DNA of 64,000 nt, taken from an uncultured Flavobacteriaceae bacterium. GTDB lineage: Bacteria; Bacteroidota; Bacteroidia; Flavobacteriales; Flavobacteriaceae. The stretch covers positions 1 through 64,000 of the forward strand of contig CALDYU010000005.1 of NCBI GenBank assembly GCA_937944485.1, written 5' to 3'. Under the pieces are notes generated by a model. The model had not been told where the DNA came from. It did not search any database and worked only from the letters and a program-made list of their open reading frames with translations. The first letter of the stretch is position 1. The number at the start of each line of letters is the position of its first letter. The translations under genes and the position numbers were made by a program. Below are positions 44,924 through 53,038 of this stretch, one piece after another.

Positions 44924-46663
44924 ATGGCCGAAAAAAAAGTAAGCATTCTTAAAGCATTCAAAACCATCATTTGGCCAAGACGTAAATTGGTCTTTGTAGG
45001 TTTGCTACTCATCGTCATAAGTAAAGCTGCTAGTTTTGTTGCGCCCGTATCGTTGCGCTATTTTTTGGATGATATTGTTCCCAATAAGGACTATGAGTTC
45101 CTTAAAATTTTGGTCATTGTTGTAGTGCTTTCATTTTTAGTACAGGCAGTAATGTCTTTTCTTTTAACTAAAGTATTAAGTATACAAGCGCAATACATGA
45201 TTTCTCAACTTAGAGCTCAGGTTCAAAAACAAGTACTTTCGCTACCTATTCGATTTTTTGATAATACAAAATCTGGCGCCTTAGTTTCACGTATTATGAG
45301 TGATGTTGAAGGCGTTCGAAACCTTATCGGTACGGGTTTGGTTCAACTTGTAGGCGGCACTATAACCGCCATAGTCTCTATTATACTGTTAATTCGCATT
45401 AGCACTACTATGACACTTTTGACCTTTCTCCCATTAGTGTTATTTGCATTTATCGCTCTCAAAGCTTTTAAAATTATTCGGCCAGTATTTCGTGAACGGG
45501 GAAAAATCAATGCCGAAGTTAAAGGGAGACTTACCGAGACACTTGGAGGCATTCGCGTTATTAAAGGATTTAATGCCGAAGTTCAAGAAGCTAAAGTATT
45601 TGAAAAAGGTGTCGATCGGCTTTTTCAAAATGTAAAAAAGAGCTTAACTGCGACTGCGGTGATGACTAGTTCTTCTACCTTTCTTTTGGGTTTGGCTACT
45701 ACAGGTATTATGATGGGTTTTGGTGGACACCTATTAATGGAAGGACAAATTACCGAAGGGCAATATTTTGAGTTTACCTTTTTATTAGCTCTAATGGTCG
45801 CACCCATTGTTCAAATGAGTAATATTGGAAGCCAGCTGACTGAGGCACTGGCAGGTTTAGACCGTACCGAAGAATTAATGAATCAACTAACGGAAGGCGA
45901 GGAGAAAGAACGTGTCATAAAACTTTCGAAAATAAACGGTAAGGTCAAGTTTGAAAATGTTTCTTTTGCCTATGAGGAGGACAAAGAGGTGTTACACAAT
46001 ATAAGCTTTGAGGCGAATTCTGGTGATGTAATCGCTTTAGTAGGAAGTTCTGGTTCAGGCAAATCTACCATAGCGGGTTTAGCAGCAAGTTTCCTAAATC
46101 CAGATTCAGGTCGAATTATGATCGATGATCAAGATATGGCTAAAGTTGATTTAGTGAGTTTTCGACAGTTTTTAGGAGTGGTATTGCAAGATGATTTTCT
46201 ATTTGAAGGTACGATTCGCAATAATGTTCTTTTTCCAAGGCCTAATGCCAGTGAAGAAGAATTACATGCCGCAATCAAAGCCGCCTATGTTAATGAATTT
46301 ACTAATCGATTTGATGATGGTTTAGATACTTTAATTGGTGAACGTGGAGTAAAACTATCAGGAGGGCAGCGGCAACGAATTGCCATCGCAAGAGCCGTTT
46401 TGGCCAATCCAAGAATATTAATTTTAGATGAGGCAACCTCGAATTTAGATACTGAAAGTGAAGCATTGATTCAAAAGAGTTTGGCAGAATTAACAAAAGG
46501 TCGTACCACCTTTGTAATTGCACATCGCCTAAGTACAATTCGAAAAGCTAACCAAATTTTAGTGATTGAAGATGGTCGCATCGCGGAGCAGGGCACACAT
46601 GACGAGTTGATCGCCAAAGAAGGTAGGTATTATAATCTATTTACTTATCAAGCAAGGATATAA
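44924..46663 (+). CDS. ABC exporter, fused membrane and ATPase domains (MsbA/LmrA-like)
   Basis: This 579-aa half-transporter works as a homodimer in the inner membrane. Residues 20-310 form the six-helix ABC exporter domain. The ATPase domain has Walker A GSSGSGKST (374-382), Q-loop VVLQDD (about 419-424), signature LSGGQ (478-482), Walker B ILILDE (498-503) and H-loop VIAHRLST. The family exports lipids, lipopolysaccharide precursors, drugs or peptides; the substrate here is not determined and the neighbours give no clue. A near-consensus -7 box (TACCTTTA, 44896-44903) lies 20 nt before the ATG. It converges with the GEVED protein gene. Confidence 0.92.
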   Translation: MAEKKVSILKAFKTIIWPRRKLVFVGLLLIVISKAASFVAPVSLRYFLDDIVPNKDYEFLKILVIVVVLSFLVQAVMSFLLTKVLSIQAQYMISQLRAQVQKQVLSLPIRFFDNTKSGALVSRIMSDVEGVRNLIGTGLVQLVGGTITAIVSIILLIRISTTMTLLTFLPLVLFAFIALKAFKIIRPVFRERGKINAEVKGRLTETLGGIRVIKGFNAEVQEAKVFEKGVDRLFQNVKKSLTATAVMTSSSTFLLGLATTGIMMGFGGHLLMEGQITEGQYFEFTFLLALMVAPIVQMSNIGSQLTEALAGLDRTEELMNQLTEGEEKERVIKLSKINGKVKFENVSFAYEEDKEVLHNISFEANSGDVIALVGSSGSGKSTIAGLAASFLNPDSGRIMIDDQDMAKVDLVSFRQFLGVVLQDDFLFEGTIRNNVLFPRPNASEEELHAAIKAAYVNEFTNRFDDGLDTLIGERGVKLSGGQRQRIAIARAVLANPRILILDEATSNLDTESEALIQKSLAELTKGRTTFVIAHRLSTIRKANQILVIEDGRIAEQGTHDELIAKEGRYYNLFTYQARI

Positions 46664-46677
46664 CAACTGCTTCATTA

Positions 46678-47754
46678 TTATGTTTTTTTAATTCTGTAAG
46701 TAATTCTACGATTAGAAATCACTGCCCTGACTTTTACCAATAATAATCCGTTAGTACTATTTTGAGGTGAACAACCCGCCAAATTATTTATTGTAACGAC
46801 TCGATAGCGATTATTATTTTTATCAATATCTGCTGATAGAACAGTCAATGTATTTGTCGATGTGCCTGAATATGAGGTGCCATCAATAATATCAGTAAAT
46901 AGTACTCCACCGTCTGTACTGACTTGCCATTGAAAGGTATCAACATCAGAGGTTGTGACAGTATAAGTAGCATCTATACCTGCAAATACGGTTTGGCTTG
47001 CAACTGGTTGCACTGTAATAGTTGGATTTACAACTGACATGGTAATACCTGAACTAAAAGTATCACAGCCATTTGAAGTATCAAGAGCGCGAACAGTAAC
47101 CACATCACCATCAGACAAAGCGGAAGAAGTAAATGTATTACTTGTCGATTGCGCTTGAGCACTCACTCCATTTATATAAAATTCATATTCATCGCCATCA
47201 GTAGCAGTATATGTTACGGAATCACCAGAACATATTAAATTGTCAATATCATTACTAGTTAGTGTAGGATTTGGAGGTACATTTACGGTAATTGTAAAAT
47301 CTATAATATCGCCATAATTCGAAAACCCTGGTAAATTTGCACAAGGGTCCGAAGTTGGGGTATTGAAAACCAAATGTGCCCTTGCATTAAATGTTGTCGA
47401 ACTCAATACAACTGGCGCCGTAACAGCCAAATCAACATCACACCCACCTGGGTTGACATAACTGCAAGAGTCATTGACACTATACTCAAACACCCCATCA
47501 CAATCGAAATCAAAAAATAAGGTGATATACTCAATGTCACCAGTTGCTGCTTCCGTCGTCGTACCGGGCCCCACACTAATGGTAAATGTTCTTGTTTGTC
47601 CTGAACAAAAAACAGCACCTGCAATAGACGAAGGATCGATTTGTTCAAAAGAATTGTTAAAAGTTCCTGGGGCGCATGGAGCGGGACCAGGGCACTGGCT
47701 ATATATATTACAAATAGCAAATAGCGTTATACCAAAAGTTAAAACTTCTTTCAT
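46678..47754 (-). CDS. Secreted GEVED/Ig-like domain protein
   Basis: This 358-aa exported protein has a signal peptide ending near residue 19 (NIYSQ). Residues about 25-165 form a Cys-rich GEVED-type domain (TGDIEYITLFFDFDCDGVFE; FSNYGDIIDFTITV). Two Ig/PKD-like beta modules follow at about 166-245 and 246-340 (FQWQVSTDGG is a common Ig-like segment in Bacteroidota surface proteins). The C-terminus ends with basic residues (ISNRRITYRIKKT), not a normal type-A T9SS sorting domain. It is probably surface or matrix associated; the ligand is unknown. It is monocistronic, converging on the ABC exporter with 14 bp between stops. Confidence 0.7.
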   Translation of the reverse strand: MKEVLTFGITLFAICNIYSQCPGPAPCAPGTFNNSFEQIDPSSIAGAVFCSGQTRTFTISVGPGTTTEAATGDIEYITLFFDFDCDGVFEYSVNDSCSYVNPGGCDVDLAVTAPVVLSSTTFNARAHLVFNTPTSDPCANLPGFSNYGDIIDFTITVNVPPNPTLTSNDIDNLICSGDSVTYTATDGDEYEFYINGVSAQAQSTSNTFTSSALSDGDVVTVRALDTSNGCDTFSSGITMSVVNPTITVQPVASQTVFAGIDATYTVTTSDVDTFQWQVSTDGGVLFTDIIDGTSYSGTSTNTLTVLSADIDKNNNRYRVVTINNLAGCSPQNSTNGLLLVKVRAVISNRRITYRIKKT

Positions 47755-47917
47755 AGAAAAAGCTAAAATGCGGCAAATACTAAAAAAAAATGATTGAATA
47801 CTAAAAGGGGGAGTAAAACTAAATTAAATATGTTCTTAAAACCGATCTAATAATTGTTGTAAAACTTGAAGTATTGTATGTCAACAGGCGTATATGGTCT
47901 GTAATTGCACAATTTCA

Positions 47918-48244
47918 CTACTCCTCTGGCGCTAACTCTACCTCAAGTCCATTCAATTCTTCGGTCATGTGAATTTGACAACCTAACCTAGAATTATCTT
48001 CGACATTAAAGGCTTCTGCCAACATCGCCTCTTCATCATCTGATTTTTCGGGTAAATCATGATCTGATTGTACATAGCACTGACAAGAAGCACACATTGC
48101 CATTCCCCCGCAAATACCAATGGTTCCTTCAGGGGCCAATTCGTAAGAGCGAACTATTTCCATCAAGTTCATATTCATGTCAGTAGGGGCATCTACTTCA
48201 TGAGTAACTCCATTGCGATCGGTTATTTTTATTTTAATATCCAT
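47918..48244 (-). CDS. Adrenodoxin-type 2Fe-2S ferredoxin
   Basis: This 108-aa soluble electron carrier ligates its 2Fe-2S cluster by C45, C51, C54 and C89 in ICGGMAMCASCQCYV and SRLGCQI, the CX5CX2C...C pattern of ISC/adrenodoxin ferredoxins. The acidic C-terminus is typical. The ferredoxin reductase-like flavoprotein and the Fe-S assembly genes (NifU-type, Mrp) are immediately upstream on the same strand, separated only by the four-helix-bundle unit. It probably receives electrons from that reductase for Fe-S biogenesis or another oxidoreductase. Confidence 0.92.
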   Translation of the reverse strand: MDIKIKITDRNGVTHEVDAPTDMNMNLMEIVRSYELAPEGTIGICGGMAMCASCQCYVQSDHDLPEKSDDEEAMLAEAFNVEDNSRLGCQIHMTEELNGLEVELAPEE

Positions 48245-48245
48245 A

Positions 48246-48273
48246 AATAGGGAATAGGATTTAGGAGTTAGTT
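48246..48273 (+). repeat. Left array of four degenerate 7-bp repeats
   Basis: Four head-to-tail 7-mers with core TAGG (AATAGGG, AATAGGA, TTTAGGA, GTTAGTT) occupy the space between the ferredoxin start codon and the four-helix-bundle gene. The third and fourth contain the left 12-bp terminal inverted repeat. Confidence 0.6.
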
Positions 48274-48281
48274 AACTAGTA

Positions 48282-48629
48282 TTATTTCATTGAATTTATT
48301 AAACCATAAAGCATCTTAGATATTTCATTAGAACTATCAATAAGTTCTTTTGCTTTAGACAAACTTATGTGTTCAAGTCTATTGGACAAATATAACATAG
48401 ACCTTACTTCACTATTTGAACTTATTGCAAAATATAGAAATCTGATAAAGTCAGGATTCGTCTTTCTGTCAAAACCTTCTGCAATATTGTTCGAAATAGA
48501 TACGGAAGCTTTCGTAATCTGGTCTTTGAAAGAATAATCTTTTAAATTGGAGTAGTTCTTGTATATCGCCACTGAAAAATCTTGAGCTTTTCGCCAAACA
48601 ATTAAGTCTTCAAATTTTTTAACAGCCAT
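48282..48629 (-). CDS. Four-helix bundle protein (23S rRNA IVP / S23 family)
   Basis: This 115-aa all-helical protein of the S23/IVP family (TIGR02436-type) is recognised by FEDLIVWRKAQDFSVAIY near the N-terminus and the central SVSISNNIAEGFDRKTNPDF, followed by YLSNRLEHIS. Relatives include the protein encoded in 23S rRNA intervening sequences and the Avd accessory protein of diversity-generating retroelements, which bind nucleic acid. Here no reverse transcriptase or variable repeat is near. The gene sits inside a unit with inverted 7-bp repeat arrays that interrupts a redox operon, suggesting insertion. Its own function is unknown. Confidence 0.88.
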   Translation of the reverse strand: MAVKKFEDLIVWRKAQDFSVAIYKNYSNLKDYSFKDQITKASVSISNNIAEGFDRKTNPDFIRFLYFAISSNSEVRSMLYLSNRLEHISLSKAKELIDSSNEISKMLYGLINSMK

Positions 48630-48640
48630 TATTACTTTTT

Positions 48641-48668
48641 CCTTATTCCTTGGTACTAACTCCTAATT
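48641..48668 (-). repeat. Right array of four degenerate 7-bp repeats, inverted
   Basis: Read on the minus strand the 7-mers are AATTAGG, AGTTAGT, ACCAAGG and AATAAGG, mirroring the left array. The array overlaps the last bases of the reductase stop codon and lies 12 bp upstream of the four-helix-bundle start codon. Confidence 0.6.
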
Positions 48669-49728
48669 ATTCAATAGCCTTCACCACTGCTTTCGGTGCT
48701 TCTTTTTTACTTCCGTCAAAACCAGTAACACCACCTACGGTAGTATATTTCATTACATATTTTTTATCCGGAAAAATGCGCTGATAAGCACTTTGACACA
48801 TTAATGTAGCTTCATGAAATCCGCAAAGAATTAGTTTTAATTTTCCAGGATAGGTATTTACGTCTCCAACAGCGTAGATGCCAGGTATGTTCGTTTGATA
48901 ATCTAAGGTATTATCAACTTTTATAGCATTTTTCTCAATTTCTAGTCCCCAATTCGAAATGGGGCCGAGTTTGGGGGACAACCCAAATAAAGGAATAAAA
49001 TTGTCAACTTCTAAAGTGACCTCCTCTTCATCTTCACTTGCTTTTTTTACGATCACAGCTTCTAATTTAGCTCCGCCTTTTAGACCAGTTATTTCAGCAG
49101 GAGTAATGAGCTTTATTTTTCCTTCATTTTTTAAATACTGCACTTTTTCTACAGAATCTAAAGCGCCACGAAACTCATTTCTTCGATGTACCAAGGTCAC
49201 TTCTGCGGCAACATCAGCCAGAAAAATGCTCCAATCTAAGGCCGAATCTCCACCGCCGGCAATAACTACTTTTTTATTGCGGTAAACTTCTGGATCTTTG
49301 ATGATATATGCAACACCTTTGTCCTCAAACTTCGACAAGTTTTCCAGTATCGGTTTTCTAGGTTCAAAGCTTCCCAAACCACCAGCTATGGCAACTATCG
49401 GAGCATTATGTTTTGTTCCTTTATTCGTTGTTACTACAAACGAATCATCCTTTTGTTTTTGAATAATTTCCGCCCTTTCACCTAAAGTAAAACCTGGTTG
49501 AAATGGTTTAATTTGTTCCATTAAATTGTCGACAAGCTCACCAGCTAAGATTTCAGGAAAACCAGGTATATCGTAAATGGGTTTTTTTGGATAAATTTCA
49601 GAACATTGACCCCCAGCTTGTGGTAAAGCATCAATCAAATGACATTTGAGTTTTAATAGCCCAGCCTCAAATACCGCAAAAAGACCTGTGGGGCCGGCCC
49701 CTATTATTAAAATATCACTCTTAATCAT
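48667..49728 (-). CDS. Thioredoxin-reductase-like ferredoxin--NADP+ reductase
   Basis: This 353-aa cytoplasmic flavoprotein has an FAD-binding GAGPTGLFAVFEAG (residues 10-23) and an NAD(P)-binding IAGGGDSALDWS, and ends in the flavin-contacting GIYAVGDVNTYPG region. The redox-active CxxC of thioredoxin reductase is absent, which places it in the plant-unrelated, TrxR-like ferredoxin-NADP+ reductase group. Its likely partner is the 2Fe-2S ferredoxin encoded downstream beyond the four-helix-bundle unit. It starts 17 bp after the NifU-type gene, so the Mrp, NifU, reductase and ferredoxin genes appear to be one operon. Confidence 0.88.
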   Translation of the reverse strand: MIKSDILIIGAGPTGLFAVFEAGLLKLKCHLIDALPQAGGQCSEIYPKKPIYDIPGFPEILAGELVDNLMEQIKPFQPGFTLGERAEIIQKQKDDSFVVTTNKGTKHNAPIVAIAGGLGSFEPRKPILENLSKFEDKGVAYIIKDPEVYRNKKVVIAGGGDSALDWSIFLADVAAEVTLVHRRNEFRGALDSVEKVQYLKNEGKIKLITPAEITGLKGGAKLEAVIVKKASEDEEEVTLEVDNFIPLFGLSPKLGPISNWGLEIEKNAIKVDNTLDYQTNIPGIYAVGDVNTYPGKLKLILCGFHEATLMCQSAYQRIFPDKKYVMKYTTVGGVTGFDGSKKEAPKAVVKAIE

Positions 49729-49745
49729 TTTGTGATGGACTAGAA

Positions 49746-49994
49746 TTAAGAAAGATTAATGACTTCTTCAATTTGCGGAGCATATTTTTTAATGGTCATT
49801 TCAACACCACTTTTCAAAGTCATTTGGTTAACCGAACAGCCGACACAGGCACCTTCTAAACGAACCTTTACAGAAGTATTATTATCTATAGAAATAAGAG
49901 TAATATCACCGCCGTCACTTTGCAAAAAAGGTCTTATTTCTTCCAGAGCTTTTTCCACATTTATTTTAAGTTCTTCGGATGTCATCGTAGCCAT
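49746..49994 (-). CDS. NifU C-terminal-domain Fe-S scaffold protein
   Basis: This 82-aa protein consists of a single NifU-like C-terminal domain with the cluster-binding pair in GACVGCSV and the family's FLQSDGGDITLISI. Such proteins carry Fe-S clusters and hand them to targets. I use the ATG at 49994 (MATMTSEELKINVEKAL), because upstream codons overlap the Mrp gene. It starts 2 bp after the Mrp stop, and scaffold and ATPase carrier genes are often paired this way. Confidence 0.92.
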   Translation of the reverse strand: MATMTSEELKINVEKALEEIRPFLQSDGGDITLISIDNNTSVKVRLEGACVGCSVNQMTLKSGVEMTIKKYAPQIEEVINLS

Positions 49995-49996
49995 AT

Positions 49997-51139
49997 CTAT
50001 TTTTTTGTAACTGCTGAACAACCAGCCATAGTCGTTATTTTAATTGCTTCTGTCGGAGGTAAACTTTTATTTCTATTCACCACCTCTTGCACTACATTTT
50101 TGGTTAATTCTTCAAAAGCCTCTTCAATTGGCGTCGCGGTTTGCAACGCCGCTGGCCTTCCAGCATCACCCGCTTCTCGAATACTTTGCACCAAAGGTAT
50201 TTCTCCTAAGAAAGGAACTTTTAAATCTTCTGAAAGATGCTTAGCACCTTCTTTACCAAAAATATAGTACTTATTTTCGGGAAGCTCTGCAGGAGTAAAA
50301 TAAGCCATATTCTCAACAATGCCTAAAACAGGCACATTAATAGAATCTTGCTGAAACATTGCTACCCCCTTCTTGGCATCTGCAAGAGCTACCTCTTGCG
50401 GAGTACTTACAATTACAGCCCCTGTAACGGGCATTGCCTGCATAATACTTAAGTGAATATCTCCTGTACCTGGAGGCAAATCTAAAAGCATAAAATCTAA
50501 TTCACCCCAGTGAGCATCAAAAATCATTTGATTCAAGGCTTTAGATGCCATAGGCCCTCGCCATATTACCGCCTGACTCGGTTGTGTAAAAAACCCAATA
50601 GAAAGTAGTTTTACTCCATAGCTTTCTACAGGTTTCATTTTCGACTTACCATTTACGTTAACGGCTAAAGGCTTTTCTTGAGCCACATCAAACATAATGG
50701 GCATCGATGGCCCATAAATGTCTGCATCTAATAACCCTACTTTAAAGCCCATTTTAGCTAAAGTAACTGCTAAATTAGCCGTTACCGTAGATTTACCGAC
50801 GCCGCCTTTACCCGAAGCAATTGCAATAATACTTTTAATACCAGGAATAGGTTTTCCCTTTATTTGATTCGTCTTTGGTTTGGCTGCACCTGCATCAACC
50901 TTTATATTAACTTTTATTTTTGCCTTCTCGTAAACTTCTTTGTGAATAATCTTTAAGATTTCAACCTCTGTCTTTTTACGAGCTTGTAAACTTGGATTGG
51001 CAATGGTAATATCAACCTCAACCTCATCGCCAAAAATCTGTATGTTTTTTACCGCACCACTTTCCACCATATTTTGACCTTCACCAGGTACCGTAATTTG
51101 CTCTAAAGCCTTTAAGACTTCTTTTTTATCTAGCTTCAT
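49997..51139 (-). CDS. Mrp/NBP35-family ATPase, Fe-S carrier
   Basis: This 380-aa protein has an N-terminal MIP18/DUF59 domain (residues 1-85) and a deviant Walker A P-loop ATPase (SGKGGVGKSTVT, 109-120; LLDADIYGPSMP; LDLPPGTGD). It probably carries Fe-S clusters to apoproteins. The CxxC that bridges the cluster in many Mrp/ApbC proteins is missing: the equivalent region reads ENMAYFTPAELPENKYYIFG. A single Cys occurs near the C-terminus (AGCSAV). It is the first gene of the NifU, reductase and ferredoxin operon, with an exact -7 box upstream at 51172-51179. Confidence 0.9.
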   Translation of the reverse strand: MKLDKKEVLKALEQITVPGEGQNMVESGAVKNIQIFGDEVEVDITIANPSLQARKKTEVEILKIIHKEVYEKAKIKVNIKVDAGAAKPKTNQIKGKPIPGIKSIIAIASGKGGVGKSTVTANLAVTLAKMGFKVGLLDADIYGPSMPIMFDVAQEKPLAVNVNGKSKMKPVESYGVKLLSIGFFTQPSQAVIWRGPMASKALNQMIFDAHWGELDFMLLDLPPGTGDIHLSIMQAMPVTGAVIVSTPQEVALADAKKGVAMFQQDSINVPVLGIVENMAYFTPAELPENKYYIFGKEGAKHLSEDLKVPFLGEIPLVQSIREAGDAGRPAALQTATPIEEAFEELTKNVVQEVVNRNKSLPPTEAIKITTMAGCSAVTKK

Positions 51140-51171
51140 TATATAGATTCATTCTAAGTTACAAAGATAGT

Positions 51172-51179
51172 TCTTAGGG
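51172..51179 (-). promoter_or_regulatory. Candidate -7 box for the Mrp operon
   Basis: TATCTTTG on the minus strand matches the Bacteroidota -7 consensus exactly and lies 32 nt before the Mrp ATG. The -33 region has only a weak TTTA. It would drive Mrp, NifU, reductase and downstream genes. Confidence 0.4.
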
Positions 51180-51317
51180 CTGAGAATCTAAAGGGATGTC
51201 ATAGAAATCGAAGATGCCTGAGAGACAGACTCCTATTTGTATAAAATCTAAATGAATTGCAGGAATTGCTATGGAAAAACCACTATGTTCAGTATGGTTA
51301 TACGTAAAATGTATAAT

Positions 51318-51665
51318 TTATAAAATGCCTCCTTCCAACTCCAAGAAGGGATCCCAAAAGTGTTTTTCCAAATTTTGTATTTGGTTATCGATAACCACAA
51401 CACCTTCGCTTTCTAATAATTGTTGCATCAAGTTTGTACCATCAAAATGATGTTTGCCGGTAAGAAGTCCAGCTTTATTCACCACCCGATGAGCAGGAAT
51501 ATGTTCCATGCCATGCGCGCCATTCATTGCCCAACCAACCATTCTTGCACTACGAGCTGCGCCTAAATATTTTGCAATCGCGCCATAAGATGTTACTCTT
51601 CCAAATGGAATTTGCTCTGCTACTACATAGACTTTTTGGAAAAAATTTTTGTTCTCAGGCTTCAT
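51318..51665 (-). CDS. Alkyltransferase-like protein (ATL, MGMT fold without active Cys)
   Basis: This 115-aa protein has the DNA-binding domain of O6-alkylguanine-DNA alkyltransferase: IPFGRVTSYGAIAKYLG and ARMVGWAMNG with the helix-turn-helix and Arg finger. The active-site PCHRV is replaced by PAHRVV with A58, so it cannot accept alkyl groups. ATL proteins bind alkylated guanine and flag it for nucleotide excision repair. The ATG at 51665 shares one base with the stop of the LysE-type gene (TAATG), showing coupling and deciding the start. There is no functional reason I can see for the pairing with a transporter. Confidence 0.88.
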   Translation of the reverse strand: MKPENKNFFQKVYVVAEQIPFGRVTSYGAIAKYLGAARSARMVGWAMNGAHGMEHIPAHRVVNKAGLLTGKHHFDGTNLMQQLLESEGVVVIDNQIQNLEKHFWDPFLELEGGIL

Positions 51666-52294
51666 TAGGTGTTCCAAATTTTAAAAAGTGTTATTCCAAA
51701 TAAAAGAACCATCAAAGCACTTAAAATATAGTTGGCATTCTTCGAAAATCGATTGGTTTTTTGTTGCAACTTATCAAAATAAAAGACATATAAATACATG
51801 ACTAAAAATGTTCCTCCGCCAGCAGAAATAATAAAAATAATTTCATCTATTATTCTATAATTCATGAAGCCTTGAGCATGAAAAAAGGTATTCAAACCCG
51901 CATAATATGGAATGGTCAATAGGTTCAATGCCGCCAGAAATGCACCTTTGGTAAAACTACCTCTTTTCTTTTCATTCATAAGTTTGAAAGAATCTTCTTC
52001 TTGTTTTCTTCCTTTTATCAAAAAGAACACTGCCAGTGATCCAAAAATTACCAATGCTACTTTTAAAAGTAAATCAATAATTTCTGGACTTTTTGATAGC
52101 AATTTGGCGATTCGAACTGCCAAATACGCCTGTAAAACAACCGTAGTACTAATTCCTAAAGAGAAGGTGATTCCATTCTTTTTACCTTTTTCAATGCTCG
52201 TCTTGGCCGCATTCATGTTTAATAGACCCGGCGGCAAAGAAGCTGCAAATGCTGCTGTAAATGTGGCTAGAAAAAGAAGTATCATTTGTTGCAT
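51665..52294 (-). CDS. LysE-family transporter
   Basis: This 209-aa inner-membrane protein has about six hydrophobic segments and the LysE/RhtB-type N-terminus (FAASLPPGLLNMNAAKTSIEKG), where the PPG motif follows the first helix. The family exports amino acids or other small molecules; the substrate is unknown. An internal Met at codon 4 is an alternative start. The gene sits 15 bp after trmB and overlaps the ATL gene by one base. Confidence 0.82.
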   Translation of the reverse strand: MQQMILLFLATFTAAFAASLPPGLLNMNAAKTSIEKGKKNGITFSLGISTTVVLQAYLAVRIAKLLSKSPEIIDLLLKVALVIFGSLAVFFLIKGRKQEEDSFKLMNEKKRGSFTKGAFLAALNLLTIPYYAGLNTFFHAQGFMNYRIIDEIIFIISAGGGTFLVMYLYVFYFDKLQQKTNRFSKNANYILSALMVLLFGITLFKIWNT

Positions 52295-52309
52295 GGAGCA
52301 CTTTTAACA

Positions 52310-52981
52310 CTAATGAACTTTAAATTGTATATAGGTAATCGGTTTTCCTTCTTGAAGGTACTGATTTTCGTAGAAAGTCTGAATCTTTAATACTTCTTCA
52401 GGACTGCCCTCATTTTTATAAACATCGTGATTTGCATAAATAACTTCTAAGTCTAAACCATGTAACAAACCTAAGGTGTAACCATGCATAAATTCGCTGT
52501 CTGTTTTGAGATGCATAAGACCTTTTGGCTGGAGTACTTTCTTGTACTTATCAAGAAAATCTTGATTGGTCATACGATGTTTTGTTCGCTTATATTTGAT
52601 TTGAGGATCAGGAAAAGTGATCCAAATTTCAGACACCTCATTTTCAGCAAATAATTGATCGATCAATTCAATTTGTGTTCGTAGAAAGGCAACATTCGTT
52701 AAATTATCTTCGATAGCTGTTTTAGCACCTCTCCAAAACCGAGCTCCCTTAATATCAATTCCGATATAGTTTTTTTCAGGGTTTCGTTTTGCTAGGCCTA
52801 TGGTATATTCACCTTTTCCGCAACCGAGCTCTAATACGATGGGATTGTCATTCTTGAAATGTGCCGACCATTTGCCTTTCAAATTGGCAGAACCATCTGC
52901 TATAGCCTCTCTTTTAGGTTGAATTACATTACTAAAAGTATCATTTTCTTTAAACCTTCTTAGTTTGTTTTTACTCCCCAC
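52310..52981 (-). CDS. trmB: tRNA (guanine-N7-)-methyltransferase
   Basis: The enzyme methylates G46 of tRNA using S-adenosylmethionine. The SAM-binding motif VLELGCGKGEYTIGLAKRNP and the TrmB-specific ITFPDPQIKYKRTKHRM segment are clear. I set the start at GTG (52981-52979), which gives MGSKNKLRRFKEND, the conserved N-terminus in this phylum, and 223 aa. A further upstream GTG would add eight non-conserved residues. It lies 57 bp after the sensor-kinase stop and 15 bp before the LysE-type gene. Confidence 0.94.
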   Translation of the reverse strand: MGSKNKLRRFKENDTFSNVIQPKREAIADGSANLKGKWSAHFKNDNPIVLELGCGKGEYTIGLAKRNPEKNYIGIDIKGARFWRGAKTAIEDNLTNVAFLRTQIELIDQLFAENEVSEIWITFPDPQIKYKRTKHRMTNQDFLDKYKKVLQPKGLMHLKTDSEFMHGYTLGLLHGLDLEVIYANHDVYKNEGSPEEVLKIQTFYENQYLQEGKPITYIQFKVH

Positions 52982-53038
52982 TGCGACCAATTTTATTGCT
53001 AGCACGAAATTAGTAAAATCTTTATGGAAGGTATCTTC

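Larger units (their letters stand above)
48246..48668. mobile_element. Putative small mobile unit carrying a four-helix-bundle gene, bounded by inverted 7-bp repeat arrays
   Basis: The unit lies between the ferredoxin reductase and ferredoxin genes. Its left edge has four degenerate 7-mers (AATAGGG, AATAGGA, TTTAGGA, GTTAGTT; 48246-48273). Its right edge has four in inverted orientation (CCTTATT, CCTTGGT, ACTAACT, CCTAATT; 48641-48668). Within them, TTAGGAGTTAGT (48261-48272) and ACTAACTCCTAA (48655-48666) are perfect 12-bp inverted repeats. The right repeat abuts the reductase stop codon. Four-helix-bundle S23 proteins are known from intervening sequences in 23S rRNA genes, so a mobile history is plausible. 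No target-site duplication was seen. Confidence 0.55.

Noticed and set aside
48282-48629. Diversity-generating retroelement accessory (Avd) gene
   Set aside because: No reverse transcriptase, template repeat or variable-repeat target is visible in the surrounding 15 kb; only the four-helix-bundle fold is shared.
48246-48668. CRISPR-like or tandem-repeat array interpretation of the 7-mers
   Set aside because: The repeats are only four per side, degenerate, without spacers, and inverted relative to each other, which fits element ends better.
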